Source: Bosea sp. (in: a-proteobacteria) | GTDB taxonomy: Bacteria; Pseudomonadota; Alphaproteobacteria; Rhizobiales; Beijerinckiaceae | Direction of reading: 5' to 3' | Assembly: GCF_023953965.1 (NCBI RefSeq) | Contig: NZ_JAMLIX010000001.1 | Coordinates: 1,612,501 to 1,676,500, forward strand | DNA: 64,000 nucleotides | In this document: one piece after another, positions 19,113 through 30,850 of the stretch | How positions within the stretch are numbered: the stretch's first letter is position 1 | How the letters are laid out: each line of letters opens with the position of its first letter | The notes under the pieces: model-generated | What the model was told of the DNA's origin: nothing | Database searches by the model: none | The model's input: only the letters and a program-made list of their open reading frames with translations | Translations under genes and position numbers: made by a program

Positions 19113-21296
19113 ATGGACGAGACGGCGGACATGATCGAAGGCGGCACGGTCGACGTGCTGATCCCGCTCGGGCTCGACCAGCCCTACAGCTATGCCGTGC
19201 CGCCGGGCCTCGTGCTGGCTCCCGGTGATGTCGTGCAGGTGCCGCTGGGGCCGCGCGAGACCGTCGGCGTCGTCTGGGAGGTCGGCTCCGGGCGTGGCGG
19301 CAACCTCAGGAAAGTCACCGGCAAATACGACATGCCGCCGCTCGATCCGGCGCTGCGCAAGCTCGTCGACTGGGTGGCGTGGTACACGCTCGCGCCGAAG
19401 GGCTCGGTGCTGGCGCTGGCGCTGCGCCGGCAGCCGGACGATACGCCCGAGCGGCCGAAGCTCGGCGTCAGGCTCGCCGGCCCGCCGCCGGCCCGGATGA
19501 CGCCGGCGCGCGCACGGGCCATCGCCGCGGCGGAAGGCGGGCTCCTGATCGGCAAGTCGGCGCTGGCGGAGGCTGCTTCCGTCAGCACGGCGGTGATCGA
19601 TTCCCTCGTCGATGCCGGCACCTTCATTGTCGAGCCGCTGCCGCGCGAGGCGATCGCGGCCATGCCCGATCCCGAGCATGGCGTACCCGAATTGTCGGAC
19701 GGGCAGGCGGAGGCGGCGCGGGCTCTGGTCGCATCGGTCGAGGCGAAGGCGTTCGGCGTCACGCTGCTCGAAGGCGTCACCGGCTCGGGCAAGACGGAAG
19801 TCTATTTCGAGGCCGTGGCTGAGGCGGTCCGGCAGGGCCGCCAGAGCCTGATCCTGATGCCGGAGATCGCGCTGACCGCGCAGTTCATCGACCGGTTCGA
19901 GGCGCGCTTCGGGGTCCGGCCCGGCCTGTGGCATTCGGCCGTGTCCGGGCGCAGGCGCGAGCGCCTGCAGGCGGCCATCGCCAGCGGCGAGGCGAAGGTG
20001 GTGGCCGGCGCCCGCTCGGCGCTGTTCCTGCCCTTTCACGATCTCGGCCTGATCGTCGTCGACGAGGAGCACGAGGCCGCCTACAAGCAGGAGGACGGCG
20101 TCTCCTACCACGCCCGCGACATGGCGGTGGTGCGGGGCAGGATCGAGAACGCGCCGGTGGTGCTGGCCTCCGCGACGCCCTCGCTGGAAAGCCGCGTCAA
20201 TGCCGAGCGCGGCCGCTATGCCCATCTCAAGCTGCCGGAGCGCTTCGGCGGGCGCGCCTTGCCGGTGCTCGGGCTCGTCGATCTGCGCCGCGACAAGCCG
20301 CAGCGGGGGCGCTGGCTGTCGGCTGCGCTCGTCAAGGCGATCGCGGCCAATCTGGAGGCGAAGGAACAGTCGCTGCTCTTCCTCAACCGGCGCGGCTATG
20401 CTCCGCTGACCTTGTGCCGCGATTGCGGCCACCGCTTCCAGTGCCCGAACTGCACCGCCTGGCTGGTCGATCATCGCTTCCGGCGGGCGCTGGTCTGCCA
20501 TCATTGCGGCCATGTCGAGCGCCGCCCGCACGAATGCCCGCAATGCCATGCGGCCGAAAGCCTCACCGCCTGCGGGCCGGGCGTCGAGCGGCTGGCCGAG
20601 GAGGTCGCGACGCTGTTTCCGCAGGCGCGCGCGATCGTGCTCTCCAGCGATTTTCCCGGCGGCACCGAACGCTTGAAGCAGGAGCTCGCGGCGGTGGCGG
20701 CGGGCGAATTCGACATCGTCATCGGCACCCAGCTCGTCGCCAAGGGCCATAATTTCCCCGGCATGACGCTGGTCGGCGTCGTCGACGCCGATCTCGGCCT
20801 GACCTCGGGCGATCCGCGCGCCGCCGAGCGGACCTTCCAGGCGCTCAGGCAGGTCACGGGCCGCGCCGGGCGGGGCGAGAGGCCCGGCCGCGCCCTGCTG
20901 CAGACGCACGATCCCGAGCACCCGGTGCTGAAGGCGCTGGTCTCGGGCGACCCGGAGCGGTTTTATGCCGCAGAGGAGGCGGCGCGGGAGGCGGCGGGCC
21001 TGCCCCCCTTCGGGCGGCTGGCGGCGCTGATCGTCTCCGCGAGCAACCAGGCCGAGGCCGAAAGCCACGCCAGGGCGCTGGCGCGCCTGGCCGAAGCGGG
21101 CGATGGAATCGTGGTGCTGGGGCCGGCGGAAGCGCCGCTTTCCGTGCTGCGCGGGCGCCATCGCATGCGGCTCATCGTCAGGACGACACGCGATATCAAC
21201 CTCCAGGACTATCTGCGCGGCTGGCTGAAACGGGCGCCTCGGCCCAAGGGCTCCGTCAGGGTCGCTGTCGACGTCGACCCGCAGAGCTTCCTGTAG
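19113..21296 (+). CDS. priA: Primosomal replication-restart helicase PriA
   Basis: 3'-5' DNA helicase that reloads DnaB at collapsed replication forks. The 727-residue protein has the N-terminal DNA-binding domain, Walker A GVTGSGKTEVYF near residue 221, the DEEH box near residue 314, and two paired zinc-binding cysteine clusters (CRDCGHRFQCPNC and CHHCG...CPQC, about residues 434-482). GTQLVAKGHNFPG and the helicase motif VI region RQVTGRAGRGERPG follow. All key elements are intact. Its start is 58 bases from the divergent xerC start, and it ends about 220 bases before atpH. Confidence 0.96.
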   Translation: MDETADMIEGGTVDVLIPLGLDQPYSYAVPPGLVLAPGDVVQVPLGPRETVGVVWEVGSGRGGNLRKVTGKYDMPPLDPALRKLVDWVAWYTLAPKGSVLALALRRQPDDTPERPKLGVRLAGPPPARMTPARARAIAAAEGGLLIGKSALAEAASVSTAVIDSLVDAGTFIVEPLPREAIAAMPDPEHGVPELSDGQAEAARALVASVEAKAFGVTLLEGVTGSGKTEVYFEAVAEAVRQGRQSLILMPEIALTAQFIDRFEARFGVRPGLWHSAVSGRRRERLQAAIASGEAKVVAGARSALFLPFHDLGLIVVDEEHEAAYKQEDGVSYHARDMAVVRGRIENAPVVLASATPSLESRVNAERGRYAHLKLPERFGGRALPVLGLVDLRRDKPQRGRWLSAALVKAIAANLEAKEQSLLFLNRRGYAPLTLCRDCGHRFQCPNCTAWLVDHRFRRALVCHHCGHVERRPHECPQCHAAESLTACGPGVERLAEEVATLFPQARAIVLSSDFPGGTERLKQELAAVAAGEFDIVIGTQLVAKGHNFPGMTLVGVVDADLGLTSGDPRAAERTFQALRQVTGRAGRGERPGRALLQTHDPEHPVLKALVSGDPERFYAAEEAAREAAGLPPFGRLAALIVSASNQAEAESHARALARLAEAGDGIVVLGPAEAPLSVLRGRHRMRLIVRTTRDINLQDYLRGWLKRAPRPKGSVRVAVDVDPQSFL

Positions 21297-21400
21297 ATTT
21301 CATCGGATTGCCGAAACCCGTGGCAAAATGGCCGCTTATCGGGGCCACTCAGCGATTGCGTGGCCCGGAACCGCATGCTAGTGCACCGCCACATTTCGGT

Positions 21401-21426
21401 CGCGAAGCCGTCTCGCCGGCTTCGCG
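21401..21426. promoter_or_regulatory. Hairpin in the atp operon leader
   Basis: A perfect 10-bp inverted repeat (CGCGAAGCCG / CGGCTTCGCG, 6-base loop) lies between priA and atpH, about 90 bases before the atpH start. No run of T follows, so it is not a standard intrinsic terminator. It may be part of the 5' leader of the atp mRNA or a remnant palindromic element. Position in the leader is the only evidence for a regulatory role. Confidence 0.4.
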
Positions 21427-21516
21427 CCTTAAGATACTCGCAGCGTCGGAACCCTGCACTCCACCTTCGTCCAGGAAGGTCGCCGGTGCGGTTCCTTGAA
21501 ACGAGAGACGGGAAGC

Positions 21517-22085
21517 GTGGCTGAAGGCGGATCGCAGGGGACCCTGGTGTCGGGCGTGGCTCAGCGCTATGCCACCGCGCTGTTCGAGCTGGCTGAGGAG
21601 AGCGGCGCGGTCGATGCCGTCGCGGCTTCGCTCGACGCCTTCAGCGGCCTCATCGCCGAGAGCGAGGACCTCGCCCGCCTGATCGAGAGCCCGGCCTTCA
21701 CCGCCGAGGAGCAGGTCGGCGCGATCAGCGCCGTGCTCGCCAAGGCCGGGATCACCGGCATCGCCGCCAATTTCATCGGGCTCGTCGCCAGCAAGCGCCG
21801 CCTCTTCGCGCTGCGGGGCATGATTTCCGCCTATAAGCGCCTGGTCGCCGAGGCCAAGGGCATCGTCTCCGCCGAGGTGACGCTCGCCGAGGCGCCCACA
21901 TCCAAGCGCGTCGACGAGATCCGCGCGGCGCTGAAGGGCGTCGCCGGCAAGGATGTCGATGTTTCGATCAAGGTCGATCCGGCGCTGATCGGCGGGCTCG
22001 TCGTCAAGATGGGCTCGCGCATGGTCGACGCCTCGCTGAAAACCAAGCTCAATTCAATTCGTCTTGCCATGAAAGAGGTCGGCTG

Positions 22086-22086
<1 letters not shown>
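21517..22086 (+). CDS. atpH: F1 ATP synthase delta subunit
   Basis: Peripheral-stalk subunit that clamps F1 to the Fo b-subunits. At 189 residues it has the usual length, with the N-terminal helical domain (SGVAQRYATALFELAEE) and the C-terminal beta domain ending DASLKTKLNSIRLAMKEVG. The GTG start giving MAEGGSQGTLVSGVAQRY was chosen over a TTG seven codons upstream, because relatives begin at this point. It is the first gene of the atpHAGDC operon and overlaps atpA by one base. The Fo genes are not adjacent, as is usual in alphaproteobacteria. Confidence 0.93.
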
Positions 22087-23618
<1,532 letters not shown>

Positions 23619-23718
23619 TCGTCATTGCCGGCGCGGCGAGGCATCGGGCCTCCGCCGCGCCGTTTCTTCGAATTGCTTCGTCGCCGCAGGCGGCTGACGG
23701 GTAGGGGATCAAGATCGG

Positions 23719-24588
23719 ATGCCGTCCCTCAAGGACCTACGCAACCGCATCGCCTCGGTGAAGGCGACGCAGAAGATCACCAAGGCCATGCAGATGGTCG
23801 CGGCCGCCAAGCTGCGCCGCGCGCAATCGGCCGCCGAGGCCGCGCGCCCCTATGCCGAGCGCATGGAGACGGTGCTGGCGAACCTCGCCGCCGGCGTCAC
23901 CGGCTCGAGCGCGCCGCGCCTGATCGCCGGCACGGGCGCCGACAAGGTGCATCTGCTGCTGGTGCTGACCGCCGAGCGCGGCCTGTGCGGCGCCTTCAAC
24001 TCCTCGATCGCGCGCCTGGCGCGCGACAAGGCGAACGCGCTCAAGGCCGAGGGCAAGACGGTCAAGATCATCTGCGTCGGCAAGAAGGGCTACGATATCC
24101 TGCGCCGGCAGTTCGCCAGCGAGATCATCGCGTTCATCGACCTGCGCGAGTTCAAGCAGGTCGGCTTCGCCAATGCCGAGGCGATCGCGCAGAACGTGCT
24201 TTCCCGCTTCGCCAACGGCGAGTTCGACGTCGCGACGCTGTTCTTCTCGCGGTTCAGGTCGGTCATCGCCCAGATCCCGACGGCGCAGCGCATCATCCCG
24301 GCCGAGATCCCGGAAGGGACGAAGAAGAGCGAGGCCGTCTACGACTACGAGCCGGACGAGGGCGAGATCCTCGAGACGCTGTTGCCGCGCAACCTGACGG
24401 TGCAGATCCTGCGCGGGCTGCTCGAGAACGCCGCCTCCGAGCAGGGGGCGCGCATGTCCGCCATGGATTCCGCCACGCGCAACGCCGGCGAGATGATCAA
24501 GAAGCAGACCACGCTCTACAACCGCTCGCGCCAGGCGATGATCACGAAGGAACTGATCGAGATCATCTCCGGCGCGGAAGCGCTCTAA
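23719..24588 (+). CDS. atpG: F1 ATP synthase gamma subunit
   Basis: Central rotor shaft of F1, 289 residues. The N-terminal helix PSLKDLRNRIASVKATQKIT and the C-terminal helix with MDSATRNAGEMI and NRSRQAMITKELIEIISGA are the two conserved coiled-coil strands that enter the alpha3-beta3 ring; the middle AERGLCGAFNSSI is also a family hallmark. A GGGGAT stretch upstream can act as ribosome site. It is followed by a 128-base spacer carrying a palindromic repeat before atpD. Confidence 0.97.
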   Translation: MPSLKDLRNRIASVKATQKITKAMQMVAAAKLRRAQSAAEAARPYAERMETVLANLAAGVTGSSAPRLIAGTGADKVHLLLVLTAERGLCGAFNSSIARLARDKANALKAEGKTVKIICVGKKGYDILRRQFASEIIAFIDLREFKQVGFANAEAIAQNVLSRFANGEFDVATLFFSRFRSVIAQIPTAQRIIPAEIPEGTKKSEAVYDYEPDEGEILETLLPRNLTVQILRGLLENAASEQGARMSAMDSATRNAGEMIKKQTTLYNRSRQAMITKELIEIISGAEAL

Positions 24589-24596
24589 CCGCCTGG

Positions 24597-24641
24597 GCAT
24601 CGGACCGAAAAGTGGCCCCACCTTTCGGAAGAAGCCGATGC
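24597..24641. repeat. REP-like palindrome between atpG and atpD
   Basis: A 45-base imperfect palindrome beginning GCATCGGACCGAAAAGTGG and ending CGATGC starts nine bases after the atpG stop. Its outer arm GCATCGG(A) and the CCGAAAAGTGG core recur in a second copy next to the sleB-like gene near 40.65 kb. The shared sequence at two unrelated loci shows that it is a dispersed repeat. It sits inside the atp operon and could form a hairpin in the mRNA between atpG and atpD. Confidence 0.65.
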
Positions 24642-24716
24642 CTGAACAAGTCTTCGCCGGTGGCGCGAGCCGCCGGCTGCCGCCATAACCGAATGCGCTA
24701 GTCCCGAGGTTCCGCC

Positions 24717-26201
<1,485 letters not shown>

Positions 26202-26217
26202 GCGACCCCGTCAGCGC

Positions 26218-26253
26218 TCATCCCGGCTTGCCGCTTCGCTGCGGCCGGGATGA
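26218..26253. repeat. REP-like hairpin between atpD and atpC
   Basis: A 36-base inverted repeat with 10-bp perfect arms (TCATCCCGGC / GCCGGGATGA) and an inner CCGC/GCGG stem lies between the atpD stop and the atpC ribosome site. No T-run follows, so read-through into atpC is expected. The outer arms resemble those of the larger palindromic element near 40.44 kb, whose ends read GTCATTCCGGG / CCCGGAATGAC, which suggests the same broad REP family. Confidence 0.6.
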
Positions 26254-26274
26254 TGTCGGAGGAAAGTTAGGGCG

Positions 26275-26688
26275 ATGGCCACCTTCAAGTTCGAACTCGT
26301 CTCGCCGGAGCGCATCCTGTTCTCGGGCGATGTCGTCAGCGTCATCGTTCCCCCGTCCGAGGGCGAGATGACCGTGCTCGCCGGCCATGCGCCGCTGGTG
26401 GCGACGCTCAAGTCGGGGATCGTGCTCGTCCAGACGAGCGAGAGCAGCGGCAAGGAATTCTTCGTCAATGGCGGCCTCGTCGAGGTCAACCAGGCCTCGG
26501 CGACGATCCTGGCCGAGCAGGGACGCTTCATCGAGGATGTCGACGCCGCCGTGCTCGACGCCGAGATCCTGGCCATGGAGACCCGGCTGACGGGCGCCCA
26601 GGGCGAGGAGGACAGGAAGCGGCTCAGCGAGACGCTGGTGCAGCTGCGCGAGTTCAAGCACGTCTTCGAGCAGCGCAAGGCGGCCTGA
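26275..26688 (+). CDS. atpC: F1 ATP synthase epsilon subunit
   Basis: Rotor subunit that couples gamma to the c-ring and can inhibit ATP hydrolysis. The 137-residue protein has the N-terminal beta-sandwich (FKFELVSPERILFSGDVVSV, SEGEMTVLAGHAPLVATLKSG) and a C-terminal helical hairpin. A strong GGAGGAAA ribosome site precedes the ATG. It is the last gene of the operon; an intrinsic terminator follows within 30 bases of its stop. Confidence 0.96.
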   Translation: MATFKFELVSPERILFSGDVVSVIVPPSEGEMTVLAGHAPLVATLKSGIVLVQTSESSGKEFFVNGGLVEVNQASATILAEQGRFIEDVDAAVLDAEILAMETRLTGAQGEEDRKRLSETLVQLREFKHVFEQRKAA

Positions 26689-26714
26689 CGCCTGCGAGCG
26701 GATCGGGTTGCGAG

Positions 26715-26737
26715 GGGCCGCGCGAGCGGCCCTTTTT
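26715..26737 (+). terminator. Rho-independent terminator of the atp operon
   Basis: A perfect 7-bp GC stem (GGGCCGC / GCGGCCC) with a GCGA tetraloop is followed at once by five T residues. It lies just after the atpC stop and before the next gene, in the right orientation to end atpHAGDC transcription. Confidence 0.85.
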
Positions 26738-26914
26738 CATGCGCGCGGCCGCGGCACGAGGGCGCCTAGGCAAATCGCCGCGCAAGGGGTAGTTATGCGT
26801 CGATGGGCGGCCGTCTCGAAATTGCCGCATGTGTCGCGTTGAACCCGCATGGCCCCACCGCCAGGGATGGCGACGCTAGACCGCTTACGAGCAAGACAGG
26901 TTCGAACCCGCCCG

Positions 26915-28474
26915 ATGATCGCTTCCCGCCTCGCCGCCGCCTTCGCCCTCGCTGCCCTCCTGACCGGGCCGGTCCATGCCGGAACCAGCCTCGTCATCGA
27001 CGCCTCGAGCGGCGCCGTGCTCTCGAGCGAGAATGCGAGCCAGGCCTGGCGCCCCGCCTCCACCACCAAGATGATGACGATCTATCTCGCGCTGAAGGCG
27101 GTGCGGGAAGGGCGCATCGGGCTGGAGACGGCGATCCCCGCCTCGAAGCGGGCCGCGAGCCAGCCGCGCGTCAAGGTCTACATCAAGCCCGGCCAGGAGG
27201 TCACCCTCGACAACGCGCTGCGCATCATGATGGTGAAATCGGCCAACGACATCGCCTATGTCGTGGCCGAGGGCGTCGGCGGCGATGTCGAGAGCTTCGT
27301 TTCCATGATGAACGCCGAGGCGCAGCGGCTCGGCATGCGCGATACCCGCTTCGCCAACCCCAATGGCTGGGATCATCCCGACCAGCAGACCAGCGCGCGC
27401 GACCTCGCCGTGCTCGCCATGGCGCTGATGCATGATTTCCCGCGATATTCCGATTATTGGGACACCCCGGCCGTGCAGCTCGGCAAGCAGGTGATGCACA
27501 ACACCAACGGGCTGGTCGGCCGCTATGCCGGCATCGGCGGGATGAAGACCGGCTTCACCTGCGCCTCCGGCTTCAACGTCGTCGCGACCGCCAGCCGCGG
27601 CGGGCGCACCCTGATCGCCGTCGTGCTGGGCTCGCTCTCGGGCGCCGAGCGGACGGTCAAGGCCGCCCAGCTTCTCGACGAGGGCTTCGCCGCCTGGGGC
27701 GGCGCCGGCTACAGCGTCGCCGCCATGCCGGCGAGCGGCACCCGCGCGCCCAATATCTGCGACGATGTCCGCCATCGCGGCGGCGGCGCCGCGCTCGCCG
27801 ACGACGCCGATCTCTCCGGCCCGATCGCCGCCACGGCCTCCATCGACAGCGGCAACGCACCCGATGGCGGGCGTTTCGCGACGGCCTTCAGCACCCCCGC
27901 CGCCGCGCCGGTCGCCAGCCGCTCGGCCCGCGGGCGCGTCGTGCTCGGACCCCGCGCCGAGGCCGCGCCGGTCCAGGTCTCCTTCGGCCGCACGCCGGGC
28001 TCGGCCTCGGCGCCGCTCGCGGCCAATGTCACCGCCCAGCCGGATAGCCGCGTCGCGCGCGGCACGCCGACCATCGAGCCCGGCGCCCCCGTCGCCGCCG
28101 GCCTCGTCGGCGGCTCCGCCCGTCGCACGGCCTCCGGCAACGGCGCGATCCCGCGCGGCACCGCCGCCTTCGCCCCCGCGGGCGAGCCGGTCCAGCCGGG
28201 GAGCGATGCCTTCGCCGCCGGCCCGTTGCGCCTCCAGGGCGCGATGCAGTCCGGCGCCGCGAATCCGGCGACCTTGCGCCCCGGCGCGGCGGCAGGCATC
28301 AAGCCCGCCGCGTCCGGCAAGGCGCAGGCCGCCAAGACCCCGGCGGCGAAAGCCCAGCCGCTCCGGACGCCGCCGGCAAGGACCCTGCCGGCGAAGCCCA
28401 AGCCGGCCCAGGCCGCCGCGAAGCCCACGGCCGGCAAGCCCGAGGCCAAGGCCAGGTCCGCCAACGGCGCCTGA
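26915..28474 (+). CDS. D-alanyl-D-alanine carboxypeptidase (peptidase S11) with long Ala/Pro tail
   Basis: Penicillin-binding D,D-carboxypeptidase that trims the terminal D-Ala of peptidoglycan stem peptides in the periplasm. The 519-residue precursor starts with a signal peptide (MIASRLAAAFALAALL...VHA). Catalytic motifs are all present: SxxK as STTK near residue 49, SxN as SAND near 109, and KTG as KTGFT near 210. From about residue 290 the protein becomes a low-complexity Ala/Pro/Gly/Lys-rich tail with no recognised domain, making it longer than the ~400-residue DacA type. The ATG was placed at the signal peptide; an upstream in-frame ATG adds 22 residues unlike a signal sequence. Confidence 0.9.
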   Translation: MIASRLAAAFALAALLTGPVHAGTSLVIDASSGAVLSSENASQAWRPASTTKMMTIYLALKAVREGRIGLETAIPASKRAASQPRVKVYIKPGQEVTLDNALRIMMVKSANDIAYVVAEGVGGDVESFVSMMNAEAQRLGMRDTRFANPNGWDHPDQQTSARDLAVLAMALMHDFPRYSDYWDTPAVQLGKQVMHNTNGLVGRYAGIGGMKTGFTCASGFNVVATASRGGRTLIAVVLGSLSGAERTVKAAQLLDEGFAAWGGAGYSVAAMPASGTRAPNICDDVRHRGGGAALADDADLSGPIAATASIDSGNAPDGGRFATAFSTPAAAPVASRSARGRVVLGPRAEAAPVQVSFGRTPGSASAPLAANVTAQPDSRVARGTPTIEPGAPVAAGLVGGSARRTASGNGAIPRGTAAFAPAGEPVQPGSDAFAAGPLRLQGAMQSGAANPATLRPGAAAGIKPAASGKAQAAKTPAAKAQPLRTPPARTLPAKPKPAQAAAKPTAGKPEAKARSANGA

Positions 28475-28520
28475 GGCCGCATCGGGCCGGCCGTAACCCT
28501 TGCCAACGCCGCTCCGGCCG

Positions 28521-28538
28521 GTCATGTAACATTAGAAC
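28521..28538. promoter_or_regulatory. Possible Zur-type operator upstream of the COG0523 gene
   Basis: The AT-rich stretch GTCATGTAACATTAGAAC lies about 40 bases before the COG0523 GTPase start, in an otherwise very GC-rich spacer. Its ATGTAACAT core is an imperfect palindrome and partly matches the alphaproteobacterial Zur box as I recall it, with a two-base difference in spacing. Many COG0523 genes are zinc-repressed, which makes the reading plausible, but the match is weak. Confidence 0.3.
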
Positions 28539-28579
28539 AAAAGCGGCGGAGCATCGTGCCTGCCCGAAGGCGTGCACCC

Positions 28580-29671
28580 ATGACCGACGACCCCGCCCGG
28601 CCCGTCCCCGTTCCGCTGACGCTGCTGACCGGCTTCCTCGGCGCCGGCAAGACCACGCTGCTCAACCGCCTGCTGAAGGACCCGGCGCTTGCCGGCACGC
28701 TCGTGCTCGTCAACGAGTTCGGCGAGATCGGCCTCGACCATCTGATGATCGAGGGCGTGGCGGAGGGGATGATCCTCCTCGAATCCGGCTGCCTCTGCTG
28801 CACCATCCGCGACGATCTGATCGTCACGCTCGAGGACCTGCTGCGCCGGCGCGACAATGGCCGCATCGCGCCCTTCTCCCGCCTCGTCATCGAGACGACC
28901 GGCCTCGCCGATCCCGCGCCGATCCTCAACGTCCTGATCAACCACCCCTATCTCGCGCTGCGCTTCCGGCTCGACGGCGTCGTCACGCTCGTCGACGCGG
29001 TCAACGGCATGGCGACGCTCGACGCGCATGAGGAGGCCCGCCGCCAGGTCGTCGCCGCCGACCGCCTCGTCCTGACCAAGACCGATCTCGCCGCGCCCGA
29101 GCGTGTGGAGGAGCTGCGCGAGCGCCTCGGCCATCTCAATCCCGGCATCGCCATCCTGCCGCCGGACGCAAGCCCCGCCGAACTGATCGGCGCCGGCCTC
29201 TACGACCTGGCGAAGCGGCCGCAGGCGTTGCGCCACTGGCTGGCCGAAGAGGCGCTGCCCGGCCACCACCATCATCACGGTCACGATCACCACCACGGCG
29301 ATCACCACCACGGGCACGGCCAGGACCCGCATGACGTCAACCGCCACGACGCCGCGATCCGCGCCTTCGTCCTGACGGCCGAGCGGCCGGTCGCCCGCAC
29401 CACCTTCGAGCTGTTCTGGACGCTGCTGCGCTCCGTCCACGGTCCGCGCCTGTTGCGGCTGAAGGGGCTGGTGGACCTTGCCGGAGAGCCCGGCCGGCCG
29501 CTCATCGTCCACGCGGTCCAGCAGATCCTGCATCCGCCGGTCCAGCTCGATGCCTGGCCGGACGGGGACCACCGCTCGCGGCTCGTCCTGATCGTCAAGG
29601 ACATCGAGGAGGACACGGTGCGCAAGCTCTGGTCCGCCTTCCATGGAGAGGGCGCCCGGCCCGTTTCTTGA
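28580..29671 (+). CDS. COG0523 (CobW/ZigA-like) metal-chaperone GTPase
   Basis: G3E-family GTPase thought to deliver metal ions, often zinc, to target proteins. The 363-residue protein has Walker A GFLGAGKT near residues 17-24, the family metal-binding CxCC motif (ESGCLCCTIRDD) near residues 70-74, TKTDL for guanine recognition, and a very His-rich loop of HHHHHG/HDHHHGDHHHG type at about residues 228-250 before the CobW C-terminal domain. The His-rich loop suggests metal storage or sensing. The ATG giving MTDDPARPVPVPLTLLTG was taken; an in-frame GTG lies eight codons upstream. The next gene begins about 90 bases downstream. Confidence 0.88.
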   Translation: MTDDPARPVPVPLTLLTGFLGAGKTTLLNRLLKDPALAGTLVLVNEFGEIGLDHLMIEGVAEGMILLESGCLCCTIRDDLIVTLEDLLRRRDNGRIAPFSRLVIETTGLADPAPILNVLINHPYLALRFRLDGVVTLVDAVNGMATLDAHEEARRQVVAADRLVLTKTDLAAPERVEELRERLGHLNPGIAILPPDASPAELIGAGLYDLAKRPQALRHWLAEEALPGHHHHHGHDHHHGDHHHGHGQDPHDVNRHDAAIRAFVLTAERPVARTTFELFWTLLRSVHGPRLLRLKGLVDLAGEPGRPLIVHAVQQILHPPVQLDAWPDGDHRSRLVLIVKDIEEDTVRKLWSAFHGEGARPVS

Positions 29672-29761
29672 ACCCTGCCTCGCGACGGGCGTGGCGCCGC
29701 TGTGCGCCTTGCCATTCCGGCACAGCAACGCGCCGGAACGATGCAAGCGAGGTGCGGGCGG

Positions 29762-30850
29762 ATGAGCATGATCACGGCTCGGGCGGCGACCGAAGGCTCC
29801 GCGACGGCGGCCGCGCGGCCCTTGCTCCCACCGCGCCCGGATGCGGCCATCCACAGCGAGCTGCGCCCGCTCAGCGAGTGCGAGGCGATCCGCCGCGAAT
29901 GGACGGAGCTTGCCGGGCGCGCGCTCGAAGCCAATCCCTGCCTCGAGCCGGGCTTCGCGCTTCCAGCCGCGCAGCATCTCGTCTCCTTCCGCGACGCCGC
30001 CCTGATGCTGCTCTGGCAGGGCGATCCGGGCTCGCAGCGCCGCCATCTCGTCGGCCTCGTCCCCTGCCGCCGGCGCCGACGCCTGTTCGCGGCCGAGGCG
30101 CTGGAAGGCTTCGCCGATCCGCGCCTCATGAACGGCACGCCGCTCATCGACGGCAACCTCGCCGCGCCCGCGCTCGCCGCCTTCCTGCGCGGCTGGCAGG
30201 GCCCCGCCGCCGGGAGCTTCACCCTGTCGGGGCTCGATCCGGCCGGCGCCTTCGCCGCGACGCTCGCGCGCGTCGCCGAGGGGCAGGGCGTGACGCTCGC
30301 CTGGCAGCCGCTCCCCGGCCACCGGCCCGCAGCGCCCGCGGCGGAGGAGAGCCCGCGGGAGAAGGGCCGGCTCAGCCTCGTCGAGGCGATAAACCAGGCG
30401 GACCGGCGCGACGCCGTCGAGATCATGCTCGCGCTCGAAGCCTCCGGCGCGCGCGGCCGGGCGGGGCAGGCGACGCTTCAGGATACGCGCGAGGTCGGCT
30501 TCCTGCGCAGCATGAGCCGTGATCTCGGCCGCCGGAAGCTCTGCCGTCCCACCCTCCTGACGCTGGACGGGCGGCCGATCGCGGGCGCGCTGACGCTCGG
30601 CCGGGGCGCCTCCTCCTGGCTCTATCTCGGCGTCGCCGACGAAGCCTTCGCGCCGCTCGCGCCTTTGGCCGTGCTGCTCGCGATGATGCGCAAGGCCGCG
30701 CCGTCGCGGCGCATCCTCCTGCCCGGCGGCTTCGGCACCTTGCGTCTCGCCGGCCCCCGGCCGCAGCGGCCCGCCGCGCTGGCGGCGCGCCTTGGCGAGC
30801 GGATCGGCCGGCCGCTGTTCAGGCTTCGGCCCGCAGCAGCCGACGGATGA
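29762..30850 (+). CDS. CelD/BioF2-like GNAT acyltransferase
   Basis: Protein of 362 residues related to the GNAT-fold CelD/BioF2-like family, as shown by the N-terminal ECEAIRREWTELAGRALEANPCLEPGFALPAA region and the C-terminal half with LTLDGRPIAGALTLGRGASSWLYLGV. It lacks an obvious membrane segment. The ATG chosen lies 20 codons inside the longest open frame and follows a GAGG stretch. Its last 32 bases overlap the end of the convergent acyl-CoA ligase gene. Substrate and role are unknown; it may be co-transcribed with the COG0523 GTPase. Confidence 0.7.
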   Translation: MSMITARAATEGSATAAARPLLPPRPDAAIHSELRPLSECEAIRREWTELAGRALEANPCLEPGFALPAAQHLVSFRDAALMLLWQGDPGSQRRHLVGLVPCRRRRRLFAAEALEGFADPRLMNGTPLIDGNLAAPALAAFLRGWQGPAAGSFTLSGLDPAGAFAATLARVAEGQGVTLAWQPLPGHRPAAPAAEESPREKGRLSLVEAINQADRRDAVEIMLALEASGARGRAGQATLQDTREVGFLRSMSRDLGRRKLCRPTLLTLDGRPIAGALTLGRGASSWLYLGVADEAFAPLAPLAVLLAMMRKAAPSRRILLPGGFGTLRLAGPRPQRPAALAARLGERIGRPLFRLRPAAADG

